Shown piece by piece: positions 47,103-56,175 of a stretch of DNA of 64,000 bases. Position numbers and translations under genes: made by a program. Under the pieces are notes generated by a model. It ran no database searches. It worked only from the letters and a program-made list of their open reading frames with translations, and had not been told where the DNA came from. This DNA comes from Pseudomonas sp. CHM02 (GTDB lineage: Bacteria; Pseudomonadota; Gammaproteobacteria; Pseudomonadales; Pseudomonadaceae): contig NZ_JFCA01000022.1 in NCBI RefSeq assembly GCF_000612585.1, forward strand, positions 1 to 64,000, given 5' to 3'. Every line of letters starts with the position of its first letter. Positions within the stretch are counted from its first letter, which is position 1.

Positions 47103-49388
47103 CTACTCCTTGATGCGCTGCTGTTGATACTGCGGATCAGCCTTGATCTGGGCTTCGGTGAAGGGCAGCGGGCGGAGTTGTTTCTGGGAGAACGCTTGGG
47201 TCTGGTCCTTGGCATGCGCGGAGGCTGGGTTGCTGGACTCGGAAAACGCGAGCACGCCCCGGGCCTGCGGGCCCTGGTCGTCGAAGATGACGATTTGCAG
47301 GTAGCTGCTGCCGCTGACCACTTCGCGTTTGCCGTCGGCGCGGGGCACGGTTTGCATGGCGTTGTAGATGCCGAGTTCCTGCGGGCCGCCGTGGATCGGG
47401 GTTTGGCCGGATACCTGGATATCGCCCCATGTGCTGTCGGCGGTCAGGCCGAGTTTGGCGACATCGGCAGTGGAGGCCAGCATGGCTTCGCGCAGGGCTT
47501 TGGCGACATCGGCGCGGTCGATGGCCACGCCACGTGGGGTGGTGAGGGGTTGGGCCGGGTCGAAGGCCACGCGCCAGGCATCGGGGATTTGCTGCAAGTG
47601 GTCCACCAGGTTGATGAAGTGCACCAGGCCGATGCCGCTGTCGAGGTTGGCGCGCTGGTCCCAGTTTTTCAGGCTGCTGCACAAGGGTTGCAACGCGGTG
47701 GCCTCGGTACCGAGGTGTTTGGCGCAGAAATCGAGCAGGTCGGGCATGACCTGGCCGGCCAGGTACACCTCGTTGTCCATCACCATGTTGTGCAGGTCGC
47801 TGACGCTGATCGGTTTAGCCAGGGACTGCAGGCGTTGCAGGGCGAACCGTGCGCGCGGGCCGAGGCCGATGTGGTCCTGGCTGATCACCGGGGAGAAGCC
47901 GGTGAGTGGCGCCTCGGGGTTGGCCAACCAGGCCGAGTCGTTGGAATGCTGGACGTAGTCGGTGCGTTCCAGTTGCGGCAGTTGGTCAGCCGGGAAGATA
48001 CCGGGCTGGGCCGCGCGCGGGTCGATGTCCCAGGCACAGGCGCTGTGGGCGCCGTCGAGCATGATCATTCGCAGGCCGGCCCGTGGATCGCTGCATCGGG
48101 CCAATTTGGCCGCGCTGACGTTGGGCACCACCGACTGGTTCATGTACAGGCTCTGGCCCTGGTCATCGGTGGCCAGGGTGTTGACCCATGGGATGCCTTG
48201 CAGGGTGTGCACGGAGGTTTTCAGCTCATTGAGGCTGGCGGCGCGGTTCATCGCGTACCATTGTTGCAGCACGCGGTCGTTGCCCAGGTTGGCGTCACGC
48301 AGGCTGAAGGCGTAGTGGCTGTCCCAATCGAGCTTGCCCGGCCACTGCACCACCGGGCCGAACTGCGAACTATAGACCGTGTGCGACTGATCCGTGAGGC
48401 TGCCGTCCGCTTGTTTGACTTGCACGGTTACCGTGGCCTGATCCAGCGGCACCGATTTGCCGTCGAGCATATAGCGCGTGGAATCCTTGGGGTCCAGGGT
48501 CAGGCGGTACAGCGTGAAATGCTTGGACGTATCCACGGTGTGGGTCCACGCCACATGCTGGTTAAAGCCGATATTGATCACCGGCAGGCCTGGCAGCGCG
48601 GCGCCCATGACGTCGAGTTGGCCAGGAATGGTCAGGTGCATCTCATAAAAACGCATGCCCCCCACCCACGGAAAGTGCGGGTTGGCCAGCAGCATGCCGC
48701 GCCCGTTGAACGAGCGATCACGGCCCACCGCTACCGCGTTACTGCCGCGATCGAAGGCGAAGCGCTGCTGATTGGCGGCGACCCGTTCAAAAGCCTTGGC
48801 ACTGGTTGTCACGCTGGCGGTCGCTTGAGGGGGCGTCGCGCCGACCAGGGCCTCGGCGAATTGCCCGACGCCGCCCTCGACCAACAGCCGACGGGTCAAC
48901 TTGACCAGGTCTTCGGCCACCAGTGGCCGCACCCAGGCCGCCTGGCACTGTGCAGGTGCGCCCTGCTCTTTCAGGTAGCGATTGTAGCCGGCCACATAAC
49001 CTTCAATACGCTGCTGGATCTGCGGGCTCTGTGCTTTCCAGAATGCGGCCACTGCGTCCGGCGTGTTGAGCCAGGTAAAGAACATATCGCTGGCCAGGTT
49101 GTTGCGCTCTTCCAGAGTCGCCTGCTCGGGGCCGAAGAACCTGGCGCGCTGGCCATTCACCGTGACGACTTCGTTGGCCAACAGGCACAAGTTGTCCTGG
49201 GCGTAGGCATAACCAATGCCGAAACCCAGGCCACGCTCATCGTTGGCGCGGATGTGCGGCACACCGTAACTGGTACGACGGATATCCGCCGACGCTTGCG
49301 TTACCTGCTCCCGCGCAGACGCGGCCAGGCTCGCCCCCAGCAACACCCCGGCCACACACACCCTGGACAACCCATTGGAAATAATCAC
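47103..49388 (-). CDS. pvdQ: Acyl-homoserine lactone acylase / pyoverdine maturation acylase PvdQ
   Basis: The 761-aa product has a signal peptide (1-25, ending ASA), an alpha chain, and the autoproteolytic site FDRG-SNAVAVG with the nucleophile Ser216. It also has GMLLANPHFPW, ALPGLPVINIGFNQHVAWTHTVDTSKHFTLYRL and VLQQWYAMNRAASLNELK, all close to P. aeruginosa PvdQ (762 aa). PvdQ is a periplasmic Ntn-hydrolase that removes the fatty-acid chain from the pyoverdine precursor and can also cleave long-chain AHLs. A PvdS-type promoter lies 58 bp upstream. The gap 46891-47102 shows no gene. Confidence 0.95.
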   Translation of the reverse strand: MIISNGLSRVCVAGVLLGASLAASAREQVTQASADIRRTSYGVPHIRANDERGLGFGIGYAYAQDNLCLLANEVVTVNGQRARFFGPEQATLEERNNLASDMFFTWLNTPDAVAAFWKAQSPQIQQRIEGYVAGYNRYLKEQGAPAQCQAAWVRPLVAEDLVKLTRRLLVEGGVGQFAEALVGATPPQATASVTTSAKAFERVAANQQRFAFDRGSNAVAVGRDRSFNGRGMLLANPHFPWVGGMRFYEMHLTIPGQLDVMGAALPGLPVINIGFNQHVAWTHTVDTSKHFTLYRLTLDPKDSTRYMLDGKSVPLDQATVTVQVKQADGSLTDQSHTVYSSQFGPVVQWPGKLDWDSHYAFSLRDANLGNDRVLQQWYAMNRAASLNELKTSVHTLQGIPWVNTLATDDQGQSLYMNQSVVPNVSAAKLARCSDPRAGLRMIMLDGAHSACAWDIDPRAAQPGIFPADQLPQLERTDYVQHSNDSAWLANPEAPLTGFSPVISQDHIGLGPRARFALQRLQSLAKPISVSDLHNMVMDNEVYLAGQVMPDLLDFCAKHLGTEATALQPLCSSLKNWDQRANLDSGIGLVHFINLVDHLQQIPDAWRVAFDPAQPLTTPRGVAIDRADVAKALREAMLASTADVAKLGLTADSTWGDIQVSGQTPIHGGPQELGIYNAMQTVPRADGKREVVSGSSYLQIVIFDDQGPQARGVLAFSESSNPASAHAKDQTQAFSQKQLRPLPFTEAQIKADPQYQQQRIKE

Positions 49389-49445
49389 GCAGACTCCACC
49401 GTCAGATTTAACCGCCTCACAAGGGGTAATAACCCCACCGTAAGA

Positions 49446-49469
49446 ACGCAGACCGCCGGGAATAATTTA
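49446..49469 (-). promoter_or_regulatory. PvdS (iron-starvation) promoter of pvdQ
   Basis: On the minus strand TAAAT at 49469-49465 and CGT at 49448-49446 are separated by exactly 16 bp, matching the IS-box TAAAT-N16-CGT. Its distance to the pvdQ ATG is 57 bp. This predicts PvdS-sigma-dependent, Fur-repressed transcription under iron limitation. Confidence 0.8.
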
Positions 49470-49625
49470 GCGCGGGGGGACGTTTATTGAAGCGAGCACG
49501 AACGTGACAAAACCGATACCGACGAAATTTCTACATCCAACACTTCATGATTTCGCTCGCTCGTTCGTCTTATTAACTAAGAGCGCTCATTTTTTCCTGA
49601 TCAGGCTCTGATAAGGAGTTTTTGC

Positions 49626-50006
49626 ATGTACAACCCGCAAGTGCCCACGGATGGACATTCATCGGCTGCCGAGGCCAATTTCGGCAGCGGCACACAAGCG
49701 TTCGGCAAAGCGCCCGAACAACAAGGCAACCAGCGTATCCGCCATTTGCTCAAGTGTTTTGGCTTGCGCACCAGCCTGATCCGGCTGAAGGTCATCGACG
49801 CCCTGCTCACCGCCGCCGACAATCAGCGCACCCTGGGCGTACGCGGCGTGCACAGCCATTTGCTGGAACTGGGTATCCCGCTGTCGTTTCTCAGCGTGCG
49901 CGAGGTGCTCAAGCGCCTGTGCAGCGAGGGCGTGATCACCCTCAATGCGGATAAAAGCTACAGCCTCCATGAAGAGGCTGCGAAGGTACTCGAAGGTCGC
50001 GCCTGA
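49626..50006 (+). CDS. Fur-like winged-helix protein without metal sites
   Basis: The 126-aa product has a winged-helix region (LLKCFGLRTSLIRLKVIDALLTAADN, LPLSFLSVREVLKRLCSEGVITLN) similar to the DNA-binding half of Fur (HxGLKVTLPRLKI-type start). The His/Cys cluster of the Fur dimer/metal domain is not present. GenBank entries of this type are often labelled Fe2+/Zn2+ uptake regulation protein, as I recall. It is divergent from pvdQ and may be a small regulator; metal sensing is unlikely. AAGGAG lies before the ATG. Confidence 0.75.
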   Translation: MYNPQVPTDGHSSAAEANFGSGTQAFGKAPEQQGNQRIRHLLKCFGLRTSLIRLKVIDALLTAADNQRTLGVRGVHSHLLELGIPLSFLSVREVLKRLCSEGVITLNADKSYSLHEEAAKVLEGRA

Positions 50007-50021
50007 TCGGCGCCCTGGCGC

Positions 50022-50210
50022 TTAGAGCTTGACCTTGCGACGCATGATGCCGTTGATCACCACCACGACCACTGCGACGGCAATGGCGATGGTCTGGAAT
50101 GTCTTCTCACTGATAACCCCGGTGTTCTGCAAGTAGGACAGGCCAAACATCGTCGCCAGTACGGCCAGGGCAATCAGAATCGAATATTTCAAACGCTGCT
50201 TTTGGGTCAT
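50022..50210 (-). CDS. Small two-helix membrane protein, 62 aa
   Basis: The product has two hydrophobic segments (ILIALAVLATMFGLSYL and TIAIAVAVVVVVINGIM) separated by a short polar loop, and a basic C-terminus RRKVKL. The ATG at 50210 has AGGAA nearby; a longer frame to 50270 is less likely. No family is recognised. It is convergent to the Fur-like gene with a 15-bp gap. Confidence 0.6.
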   Translation of the reverse strand: MTQKQRLKYSILIALAVLATMFGLSYLQNTGVISEKTFQTIAIAVAVVVVVINGIMRRKVKL

Positions 50211-50383
50211 GACGGGTTCCTGAACCTTGAGAATGTATCCACTGTGTATCGCCGAACATGCCAAGCACATACCCGGTGACGGGGATGGAATGGGGTCGGC
50301 AGGGTCTCATGTTACAGGCGATGAAAAGCTTTGGCTTGTCCGACGCCTGAAACACCCAGTGAGTACCCTAGAGGATTTTTGAA

Positions 50384-50521
50384 ATGTTCCGTCGAATCAC
50401 CTTGCTGATTCCCTTGCTGATCATGTTGAGCATGAGTGGCTGCATCTTTTTCCCCCACGGCGGTGGCGGCTGGCATGACCATCGCTACGAGGGCGGCGGC
50501 CCTGGGTATTACCATCGCTGA
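50384..50521 (+). CDS. Small lipoprotein, 45 aa
   Basis: A short frame encodes a lipoprotein signal (LIPLLIMLSMSGC, lipobox MSGC with Cys about residue 20) and a Gly/His/Tyr-rich mature part (PHGGGGWHDHRYEGGGPGYY). GAGG lies upstream of the ATG. Similar tiny Gly/His-rich lipoproteins occur widely in Pseudomonas. Function unknown; His clusters might bind metal. The flanking gap to 50767 holds no other gene. Confidence 0.7.
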   Translation: MFRRITLLIPLLIMLSMSGCIFFPHGGGGWHDHRYEGGGPGYYHR

Positions 50522-50594
50522 CGGTCCTTGAGATTATTTCTCACATTCCCTTCTCTCGATGCTGGAACGCCAACACCTGTTTCAACACTTAAAA

Positions 50595-50627
50595 ACGTGC
50601 CTGTCCCATAGAGCAGGCACGTCTTTC
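50595..50627 (+). terminator. Intrinsic terminator after the small lipoprotein gene
   Basis: A 9-bp stem ACGTGCCTG/CAGGCACGT (50595-50603 with 50614-50622) is followed by a short TCTTT. It lies 73 bp beyond the lipoprotein stop. Confidence 0.6.
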
Positions 50628-50767
50628 CGGTGCAAACACAGGTGCTTACGATGATGCTCACACTCCCGGGCCTGAACGCTCCACTGGAACATCAATATCT
50701 GACTCGACACTCAGACAGCGAAAACCAGGGCCCGACAAGCATCGACTCGGGCCTTTGGGTTGAAACG

Positions 50768-51529
50768 TTATTCTCCATGCACCCAACGCTGATGCAACCA
50801 CCGCGCAAACGCATCCAACGCAAAGCCCAGCAGCCCGATCAGCAGCACCATTGCCATCAGTTCCGAATAGGCCAGCCGATCACGGGTATCCAGGATGTAA
50901 TACCCCAGGCCGGCGCTGACCCCGAGCATCTCGCACGGCACCAGCACGATCCACAGGATGCCGATGGCCAGGCGCACGCCCGTCAGCACATGCCCTACGA
51001 CGCCCGGGATGATGACCCGGCGCAAGGTTTCCCAACGAGTCGCACTCAAGCTGCTGCTCAACTGTAACCAGCGCGGGTCCAATTGACGCACGCCAGCAGC
51101 GGTGTTGAGCATGATCGGCCACACGGCGGCAAACGCCAGCAGGAAGTAGATCGGCTGGTCCCCTACCCCCATCAGCATCACCACGATGGGCATCCATGAC
51201 AGCGGCGAGATCATCCGCAGGAACTGGAAGGCCGGCGTAGTCGCCGCCTCCAGGTTGCGCGAACTGCCCACCAGCAACCCCAGGGGAACCCCCACCAGCA
51301 AGGCCAGGAACAGCCCGACAAAAATACGTTTGAGGCTCACCGCGATATGCAGGTACAGCTCGCCACGTCCGAGCAGTTCCCACAGGCTGCCGAAGGTGGC
51401 GGCCAGGGAAAAGCGTGCCGACAAGCCCCCGGCATCACCGAACACGTTCACCCCCAGCCACCAGAGCAACAGCAAACCGGCCAAGCCCCCCAGCCCCAGC
51501 AACCCGCCCAGGATTTTACCGTTGTTCAA
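50768..51529 (-). CDS. ABC transporter permease, SsuC/TauC/NrtB type
   Basis: The 253-aa product has about six membrane helices and the EAA-type loop RVIIPGVVGHVLTGVRLAIGILWIVLVPCEML. The start is an uncommon TTG at 51529, overlapping the stop of the binding-protein gene (TTGA) with GGAG 8 bases upstream; the frame is open far upstream without a better start. It is the last gene of a five-gene operon and forms the membrane pore for a nitrate/sulfonate/taurine-type transporter. Confidence 0.88.
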   Translation of the reverse strand: MNNGKILGGLLGLGGLAGLLLLWWLGVNVFGDAGGLSARFSLAATFGSLWELLGRGELYLHIAVSLKRIFVGLFLALLVGVPLGLLVGSSRNLEAATTPAFQFLRMISPLSWMPIVVMLMGVGDQPIYFLLAFAAVWPIMLNTAAGVRQLDPRWLQLSSSLSATRWETLRRVIIPGVVGHVLTGVRLAIGILWIVLVPCEMLGVSAGLGYYILDTRDRLAYSELMAMVLLIGLLGFALDAFARWLHQRWVHGE

Positions 51530-52725
51530 ACGCCGATCTCCTCGTGCCGCTCGAAACCGTCCGGCAGCCCAAAGGTCTTCATGCCGCCTACCGCCTCGAT
51601 GGCGTTGCGTACGAAGCGGTCGTCCACCAGGTCCTTGGCGACGAACGACGGGTCGAGTTGAGACAGAAACTGCTTGTCGCCCTCGATCAGGGTGTCCTTC
51701 AGGCGACGCACCAGTTCCTCGGTGTAGCTGGGGAATGGGTAAGGCTGGAAGTCGATGCGGTGTTCGTCCCAATTCGCGTGCTGGATGGCACCGTCGGCCA
51801 GGTAGGCGGCGCGGTCGGCAGCGGCTGGCGCCAGCACTTTGCTGAGCACCGGCTCGGCATGTGGGGTGTAGCGGTTCGGGCCGTCCTTGGACAGCAGCTT
51901 CACCGCCTCTTCGCGGTTGTCACGGGTCCACACCTGCGCCTTGACGATCGCATTCACCACCTTCTGCGACCACTCCGGGCGGTTGACCAGGTCGTGCTCG
52001 TGCATGAACACCACGCAGCACGCATGGTTGCGCCACACGTCGCCGGTAAAGCGCTGCACGCGGCCGACCTTGAGGTTTTCCGCCAGGGCGTTGAACGGCT
52101 CGGCGACGATATAGCCGTCGATACGCTTGCTGGCCAGCGCAGGCGGCATATCCGAAGGCGGCAGCACGATCAGGTTGACTTCATTGGCAGCGATGGCCGT
52201 GCCCGTCGCCCGCGCCACCGGCGTCAGGCCGTTGTCGCGAAACAGTTGTTGCACCACCACGTTATGGATCGAATACCAGAACGGAATCGCCACCGACTTG
52301 CCGCCCAGTTGCTTCACGTCGGTAATGCCCGGTGCCACGGTCAAGCCCGAGCCGCCCACATGGTTCCACGCCACCACTTTGGCCGGCACCTTGCTGCCAT
52401 AACGCGCCCACACGGTCATCGGCGACAACAGGTGAATCACGTTGACCTGGCCCGAGATGAAGGCCTCGATCACCTGCGCCCAACTGCGCAGCAGTACCGG
52501 GCGCTCGGCCTTGATGCCTTCGGCTTCGAACAGGCCATTGTTATGCGCCACCAACAGCGGCGTGGCGTCGGTGATCGGCAGGTAGCCGATGCGTACGGGC
52601 GCATCCGGCTCGCTGGCGGCGCGCGCCTGCAAGCTGCTCAACAACGGCAAGGCACCGGCGGCACTGAGCACCGCGGAGAGTTTGAGAAAGTCGCGGCGCG
52701 AGTGGGTCAAGTCATCCAGGCACAT
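51526..52725 (-). CDS. ABC substrate-binding protein, NMT1/SsuA-like, Tat-exported
   Basis: The 399-aa product has a twin-arginine signal (SRRDFLKLS, then a hydrophobic stretch ending QARAA). The mature part reads VRIGYLPITDATPLLVAHNNGLFEAEGIKAER, the NMT1/SsuA pattern. Sulfonate, nitrate and pyrimidine-precursor transporters share this fold, so the ligand is unclear. An NMHVGGSGLT-like segment and SPMTVWARYGS line the cleft. ATG at 52725; ATG at 52746 is also open. Tat export suggests folding before secretion or a bound cofactor. Confidence 0.88.
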   Translation of the reverse strand: MCLDDLTHSRRDFLKLSAVLSAAGALPLLSSLQARAASEPDAPVRIGYLPITDATPLLVAHNNGLFEAEGIKAERPVLLRSWAQVIEAFISGQVNVIHLLSPMTVWARYGSKVPAKVVAWNHVGGSGLTVAPGITDVKQLGGKSVAIPFWYSIHNVVVQQLFRDNGLTPVARATGTAIAANEVNLIVLPPSDMPPALASKRIDGYIVAEPFNALAENLKVGRVQRFTGDVWRNHACCVVFMHEHDLVNRPEWSQKVVNAIVKAQVWTRDNREEAVKLLSKDGPNRYTPHAEPVLSKVLAPAAADRAAYLADGAIQHANWDEHRIDFQPYPFPSYTEELVRRLKDTLIEGDKQFLSQLDPSFVAKDLVDDRFVRNAIEAVGGMKTFGLPDGFERHEEIGV

Positions 52726-53515
52726 GGGCAGGCTCCAGCAGGTCAAGGGGGTCGGGTTGAGGGCGGCTCGCCTGCCGTAGGGTTTTAAGGATGTCGATAC
52801 GCAGCGCGCCGATGGCCTCCACCTGTTCTTCCCGCGGCTGCGGCAGGTCGATCAGCCACTCGCCCAACGTCCGCGCCGGGCGGTTACCCAGTAGCAGGAT
52901 GCGGTCGGACAGCAGCAGCGCTTCGTCAATGTCATGGGTGATCAGTACCGCTGCCGAGCCTTGCTCACGGTTGACCTTGAGCAGCAGGTGCTGCATGTCG
53001 GCGCGGGTCACTTCGTCCAGCGCGCCGAAGGGTTCATCCAGCAACAGCACTTGGGGTTGTCGCGCCAGGCAACGGGCCAGCGCCGTACGCTGGGCCATGC
53101 CGCCGGAGAGCTGCGCCGGGAAGTGCTGGCGCGCATGTTCCAGGCCGACGGCAGCGATGGCGTGGTCGACGCGGTGGCGGCGCTCGTCAGCGCTCAGGTG
53201 CGGTTGACGGGCGAAGTCCAGGCCGAAGGCGACGTTCTTTTCCAGGCTCAGCCAGGGCAACAGGCTGGGGTCCTGGAACGCCACCGCCACGCGAGGATGG
53301 GGACCGTTCAGCGGCTCGCCCAACACCCGCACACTGCCGCCCTGGGGTGCCTGCAGACCGGCCAGTACTCGCAACAGGCTGGATTTGCCCACACCGCTGG
53401 GGCCGAGGATCGACACCACTTCGCCGGCCTGCAAGTGCAGGTCGAAGCCCTGCAGCACCGGCCCGCTGGCATACCCCAGGCAAATCCCCCGGGCACTCAA
53501 TACGGCGTCAGTCAT
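52712..53515 (-). CDS. ABC transporter ATP-binding protein, SsuB/TauB type
   Basis: The 267-aa product has Walker A GPSGVGKSS (about 38-46), the Q-loop FQDPSLLPW, the signature LSGGMAQRTALARCL, Walker B VLLLDEPFGALD and the switch His in LITHDIDEAL. It pairs with the permease and binding protein that follow. It overlaps the acyl-CoA dehydrogenase-like gene by 4 bp (ATGA). Confidence 0.93.
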   Translation of the reverse strand: MTDAVLSARGICLGYASGPVLQGFDLHLQAGEVVSILGPSGVGKSSLLRVLAGLQAPQGGSVRVLGEPLNGPHPRVAVAFQDPSLLPWLSLEKNVAFGLDFARQPHLSADERRHRVDHAIAAVGLEHARQHFPAQLSGGMAQRTALARCLARQPQVLLLDEPFGALDEVTRADMQHLLLKVNREQGSAAVLITHDIDEALLLSDRILLLGNRPARTLGEWLIDLPQPREEQVEAIGALRIDILKTLRQASRPQPDPLDLLEPAHVPG

Positions 53516-54573
53516 AGGTTGGCCTGGCGCTGCAGCTCGGTACGCAATTGCACCAGGCTGGGGGTCACGATCGGCACAAACGCCGACTCGCGCCAACGGC
53601 GGGCGAAACCACTGCCGTGGGCCGTGAGGTACGCCTTGCCGCCACTGGCCTGCAATTCCAGCTGCACGGCGCTGGCCGCCGTTTCGGCGAGGGCGATGCG
53701 CAGCTTGAACAACGGCACCGGCTCGGCCGCAAACCGCCCGGCCAGCAAGCCGTTCTTCAAATCGGTAACCAACTGGTCCAGGGTCACACGCAAGGTTTCC
53801 AGCTCTTCGCGCAATACCGTACGGGTCGCGCCCAGATGGTTGGCGACTTCCGCCAGGGAGCGACGGGCCAGGCCAATGGACATGCCGCACTGCAACCCCA
53901 GGAACGCCGGGCGTACCGCCGGCAGGAACTTGCGCGCGTCCTCATGCAACAACCAGTCGCGGCTCAACGCCACGCCTTCCAGGCCCAGTGCGGCGGTGTT
54001 GCTCGACTGCAGGCCGAGCAGCTCCAGGTCGCGGGAGCGCTGCAGGCCGGCTACCGAGTCGGGAATGGCGAGGATAAACGGCGCGCCGCCAGCGGCATGT
54101 TCGATGGCCGCTGCAGCGACAAAGCCGTTCTTGCGCAAGTTGGTCACCCAGTGCAGGCGGCCGTTGAGGGTCCAGCCGTCATCGGTGGGATCGGCGCTGA
54201 TCTGCAGGGTTTCGATGCCCGACAAGAACTTCATCGCATTCGACAGCCCCGTGGCCCCGGCCAGCTTGCCGCTGAGCAAGTCCGGCAGCAGTTGCTCGCG
54301 CAACCGCGCATTGGGGCTTTGCAGCAGGTATTCGATGAAGGAACGCTGGCCCCAGCACACGAATGCCGCCGCCAGGGAGTGGCTGGCGACATTGGCGATG
54401 GCTTCTACCGCGCCGGCCACATCACCGCCCAGCCCGCCCAGTCGAGCCGGCACGCCGATGCGCAATACGTTGGCCTCTGCCAGCCGTGGCAGCACTTCCT
54501 GTGGATCGCAACTGCCCACATCCAGGGCCTGCGCCTGAACATCGAGCCAACGGCTCAGGATTGGGTCAAGCAT
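53512..54573 (-). CDS. Acyl-CoA dehydrogenase-fold flavoprotein (SfnB/DszC-like)
   Basis: The 353-aa product has the acyl-CoA dehydrogenase fold: ANVLRIGVPARLGGLGGDVAGAVEAIANVASHSLAAAFV, TGLSNAMKF, GWTLNGRLHWVTNLRKNGF and AFLGLQCGMSIGLARRSLAEVANH. It lacks long conserved active-site Glu context of fatty acyl-CoA dehydrogenases and is encoded with a sulfonate-type ABC transporter. This suits the FMNH2-dependent monooxygenase subgroup (SfnB/DszC-like) used on small organosulfur or similar compounds. Substrate is not known. Confidence 0.8.
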   Translation of the reverse strand: MLDPILSRWLDVQAQALDVGSCDPQEVLPRLAEANVLRIGVPARLGGLGGDVAGAVEAIANVASHSLAAAFVCWGQRSFIEYLLQSPNARLREQLLPDLLSGKLAGATGLSNAMKFLSGIETLQISADPTDDGWTLNGRLHWVTNLRKNGFVAAAAIEHAAGGAPFILAIPDSVAGLQRSRDLELLGLQSSNTAALGLEGVALSRDWLLHEDARKFLPAVRPAFLGLQCGMSIGLARRSLAEVANHLGATRTVLREELETLRVTLDQLVTDLKNGLLAGRFAAEPVPLFKLRIALAETAASAVQLELQASGGKAYLTAHGSGFARRWRESAFVPIVTPSLVQLRTELQRQANL

Positions 54574-54606
54574 TCATGTTTCTCCTTTGCAGCAGGTGGA
54601 CCATCT

Positions 54607-55167
54607 TCAGCTTGCCGGTTTTTCCCAGCGGTATTGCGCCAACTCCGGGTTCAGCGGGGTGCGGGCAAACACGTTAGCGAAGTTGCACAGGGTTGCCAGG
54701 CTCACGCCCAGAATAACTTCCAGGGCCTGGCCGTCGGAGTAACCGGCAGCGCGGAATGCCTCGAAACCCGCATCGCTGACATCGCCACGGGTGGCGATCA
54801 CTTCACGGGTGAAGGCGGCGAGTGTTTCATAGCGCGTATTGGGCAGTTCGCCGCGTTGGCGCAGGGCCTCGATCACCTCTTCTGGCAATCTGGCTTTGTT
54901 GCGTGCCACGGCGGTGTGGCCGGCCACACAGAAATCGCAGCCGTGGGTGGTGGCGGCAATCAGTTGCACCACTTCGCGATCGGCCAGGCTGAGCTCGGCC
55001 TTGGCATTCAGGCCAGATACGGTGACGTAGGTTTCCAGCGCGGCCGGGGCATTGGCCAATACCGCCAGCAGGTTGGGGATGAAACCCGAGCCTTTCAGCG
55101 CGTTTTCGAGGAAGGGCTTGGCCGCTTCCGGCGCGGTTTCAGGGGTGAGCAACGGTACACGGGACAT
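54607..55167 (-). CDS. AhpD-like carboxymuconolactone decarboxylase-family protein
   Basis: The 186-aa product has a redox motif CDFC in ATTHGCDFCVAGHTAVARNKARLPEE with the proton relay His, the AhpD signature. Such proteins are thiol peroxidase-like antioxidants or decarboxylases. It is the first gene of the five-gene operon and is divergent from the AraC regulator; 33 bp separate it from the flavoprotein. It may protect against peroxide formed by the flavoenzyme, an inference. Confidence 0.9.
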   Translation of the reverse strand: MSRVPLLTPETAPEAAKPFLENALKGSGFIPNLLAVLANAPAALETYVTVSGLNAKAELSLADREVVQLIAATTHGCDFCVAGHTAVARNKARLPEEVIEALRQRGELPNTRYETLAAFTREVIATRGDVSDAGFEAFRAAGYSDGQALEVILGVSLATLCNFANVFARTPLNPELAQYRWEKPAS

Positions 55168-55269
55168 GGAGTGGACTCCTGATGGGTTGGTGTACCAAGT
55201 CTGTTGGTTATAAAAAATCGCCTCAATAGTCTAAAGTAGCGATTACTTGCTCTTGAGTCTTTCCATTAG

Positions 55270-56175
55270 ATGAATTCATCCAGTGCACTTGTCGATTGGT
55301 TATTAGACAGCCTCGAACTCGACACCAGCCTGTTCCATGTGGGCCGTTACTGCGGCGACTGGCACGCGAGCACCCATGGCCTGGCGAGCGCGAGTTTCCA
55401 CTTGGTGGTGCAGGGCCAGTGCTGGCTGCACATCGATGGCGACAGCGCGCCCCATCATCTGGAAAACGGCGATGCGGTGTTCCTGCTGCGCGACTTGGCT
55501 TATCGCCTGTCCGGCGAACCCACGGCGGCCGGTGCGCAGGAATGCCCCCGTGTGCCGATGGTGCCCTTGGACAGTGCCGCCAGCGATGGCGTAGGCCTGG
55601 TGTGCGGGTTCTTCCATTTCCAATCCGGCTTGTCGGCAATGATCGTCGATACCCTGCCCGCCTGGATCATCCTGCGTGCAGGCGACCCCTCACTGACCGC
55701 CGCGCGCAACCTGTTCGAACTGATCCTGCAAGAGTGCGAGCGTGTGCCGGCGCCCTCTTCCCCCTTGCTCGAACGGCTTTGCCACCTGTTGTTCCTGTAC
55801 GTTCTGCGCCAACAGGTGCTGGACAACAGCGAACTCGGAGGCTTGGCCGCATTGGGCCGGCAGCCGGCGTTTGCCCACCTGCTGGAACAACTGATCGCCC
55901 GCCCGGCCGATGCCTGGACCCTGGAAAGCATGGCCGCGTACACCGGGTTGTCGCGCTCGGCGTTTTTCAAGCGCTTCAATGAACTGTGCGGCCAGTCGCC
56001 AGGGCAGGTCCTGCTGATGATGCGCATGCGCCATGCCTGCCAGCTGTTCAAGCAGGACCAGACGGTGGCGGATGTCGCCCTGGCGGTGGGGTATCAGTCG
56101 GTGGCAGCATTTACCCGGGCCTTTCACAAAGTCACCGGCCAACAGCCCGGCGCCTATCGCAAGGCCCAAGCCTAG
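55270..56175 (+). CDS. AraC-family regulator with cupin-type sensor domain
   Basis: The 301-aa product has an N-terminal cupin_6-like region (about 15-190: [52 protein letters not shown]) and a C-terminal AraC HTH pair ([57 protein letters not shown]). It is divergent from the AhpD/flavoprotein/ABC operon with a 102-bp gap, so it is the likely regulator. Its stop overlaps the convergent LysR gene by 4 bp. Confidence 0.93.
   Translation: MNSSSALVDWLLDSLELDTSLFHVGRYCGDWHASTHGLASASFHLVVQGQCWLHIDGDSAPHHLENGDAVFLLRDLAYRLSGEPTAAGAQECPRVPMVPLDSAASDGVGLVCGFFHFQSGLSAMIVDTLPAWIILRAGDPSLTAARNLFELILQECERVPAPSSPLLERLCHLLFLYVLRQQVLDNSELGGLAALGRQPAFAHLLEQLIARPADAWTLESMAAYTGLSRSAFFKRFNELCGQSPGQVLLMMRMRHACQLFKQDQTVADVALAVGYQSVAAFTRAFHKVTGQQPGAYRKAQA

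Noticed and set aside
47124..49490. A 788-codon open frame opposite to pvdQ
   Set aside because: It is a shadow of the GC-rich pvdQ gene in the antisense frame: no start signal, no domain, and codon composition of a complement. pvdQ has clear homology and a promoter.
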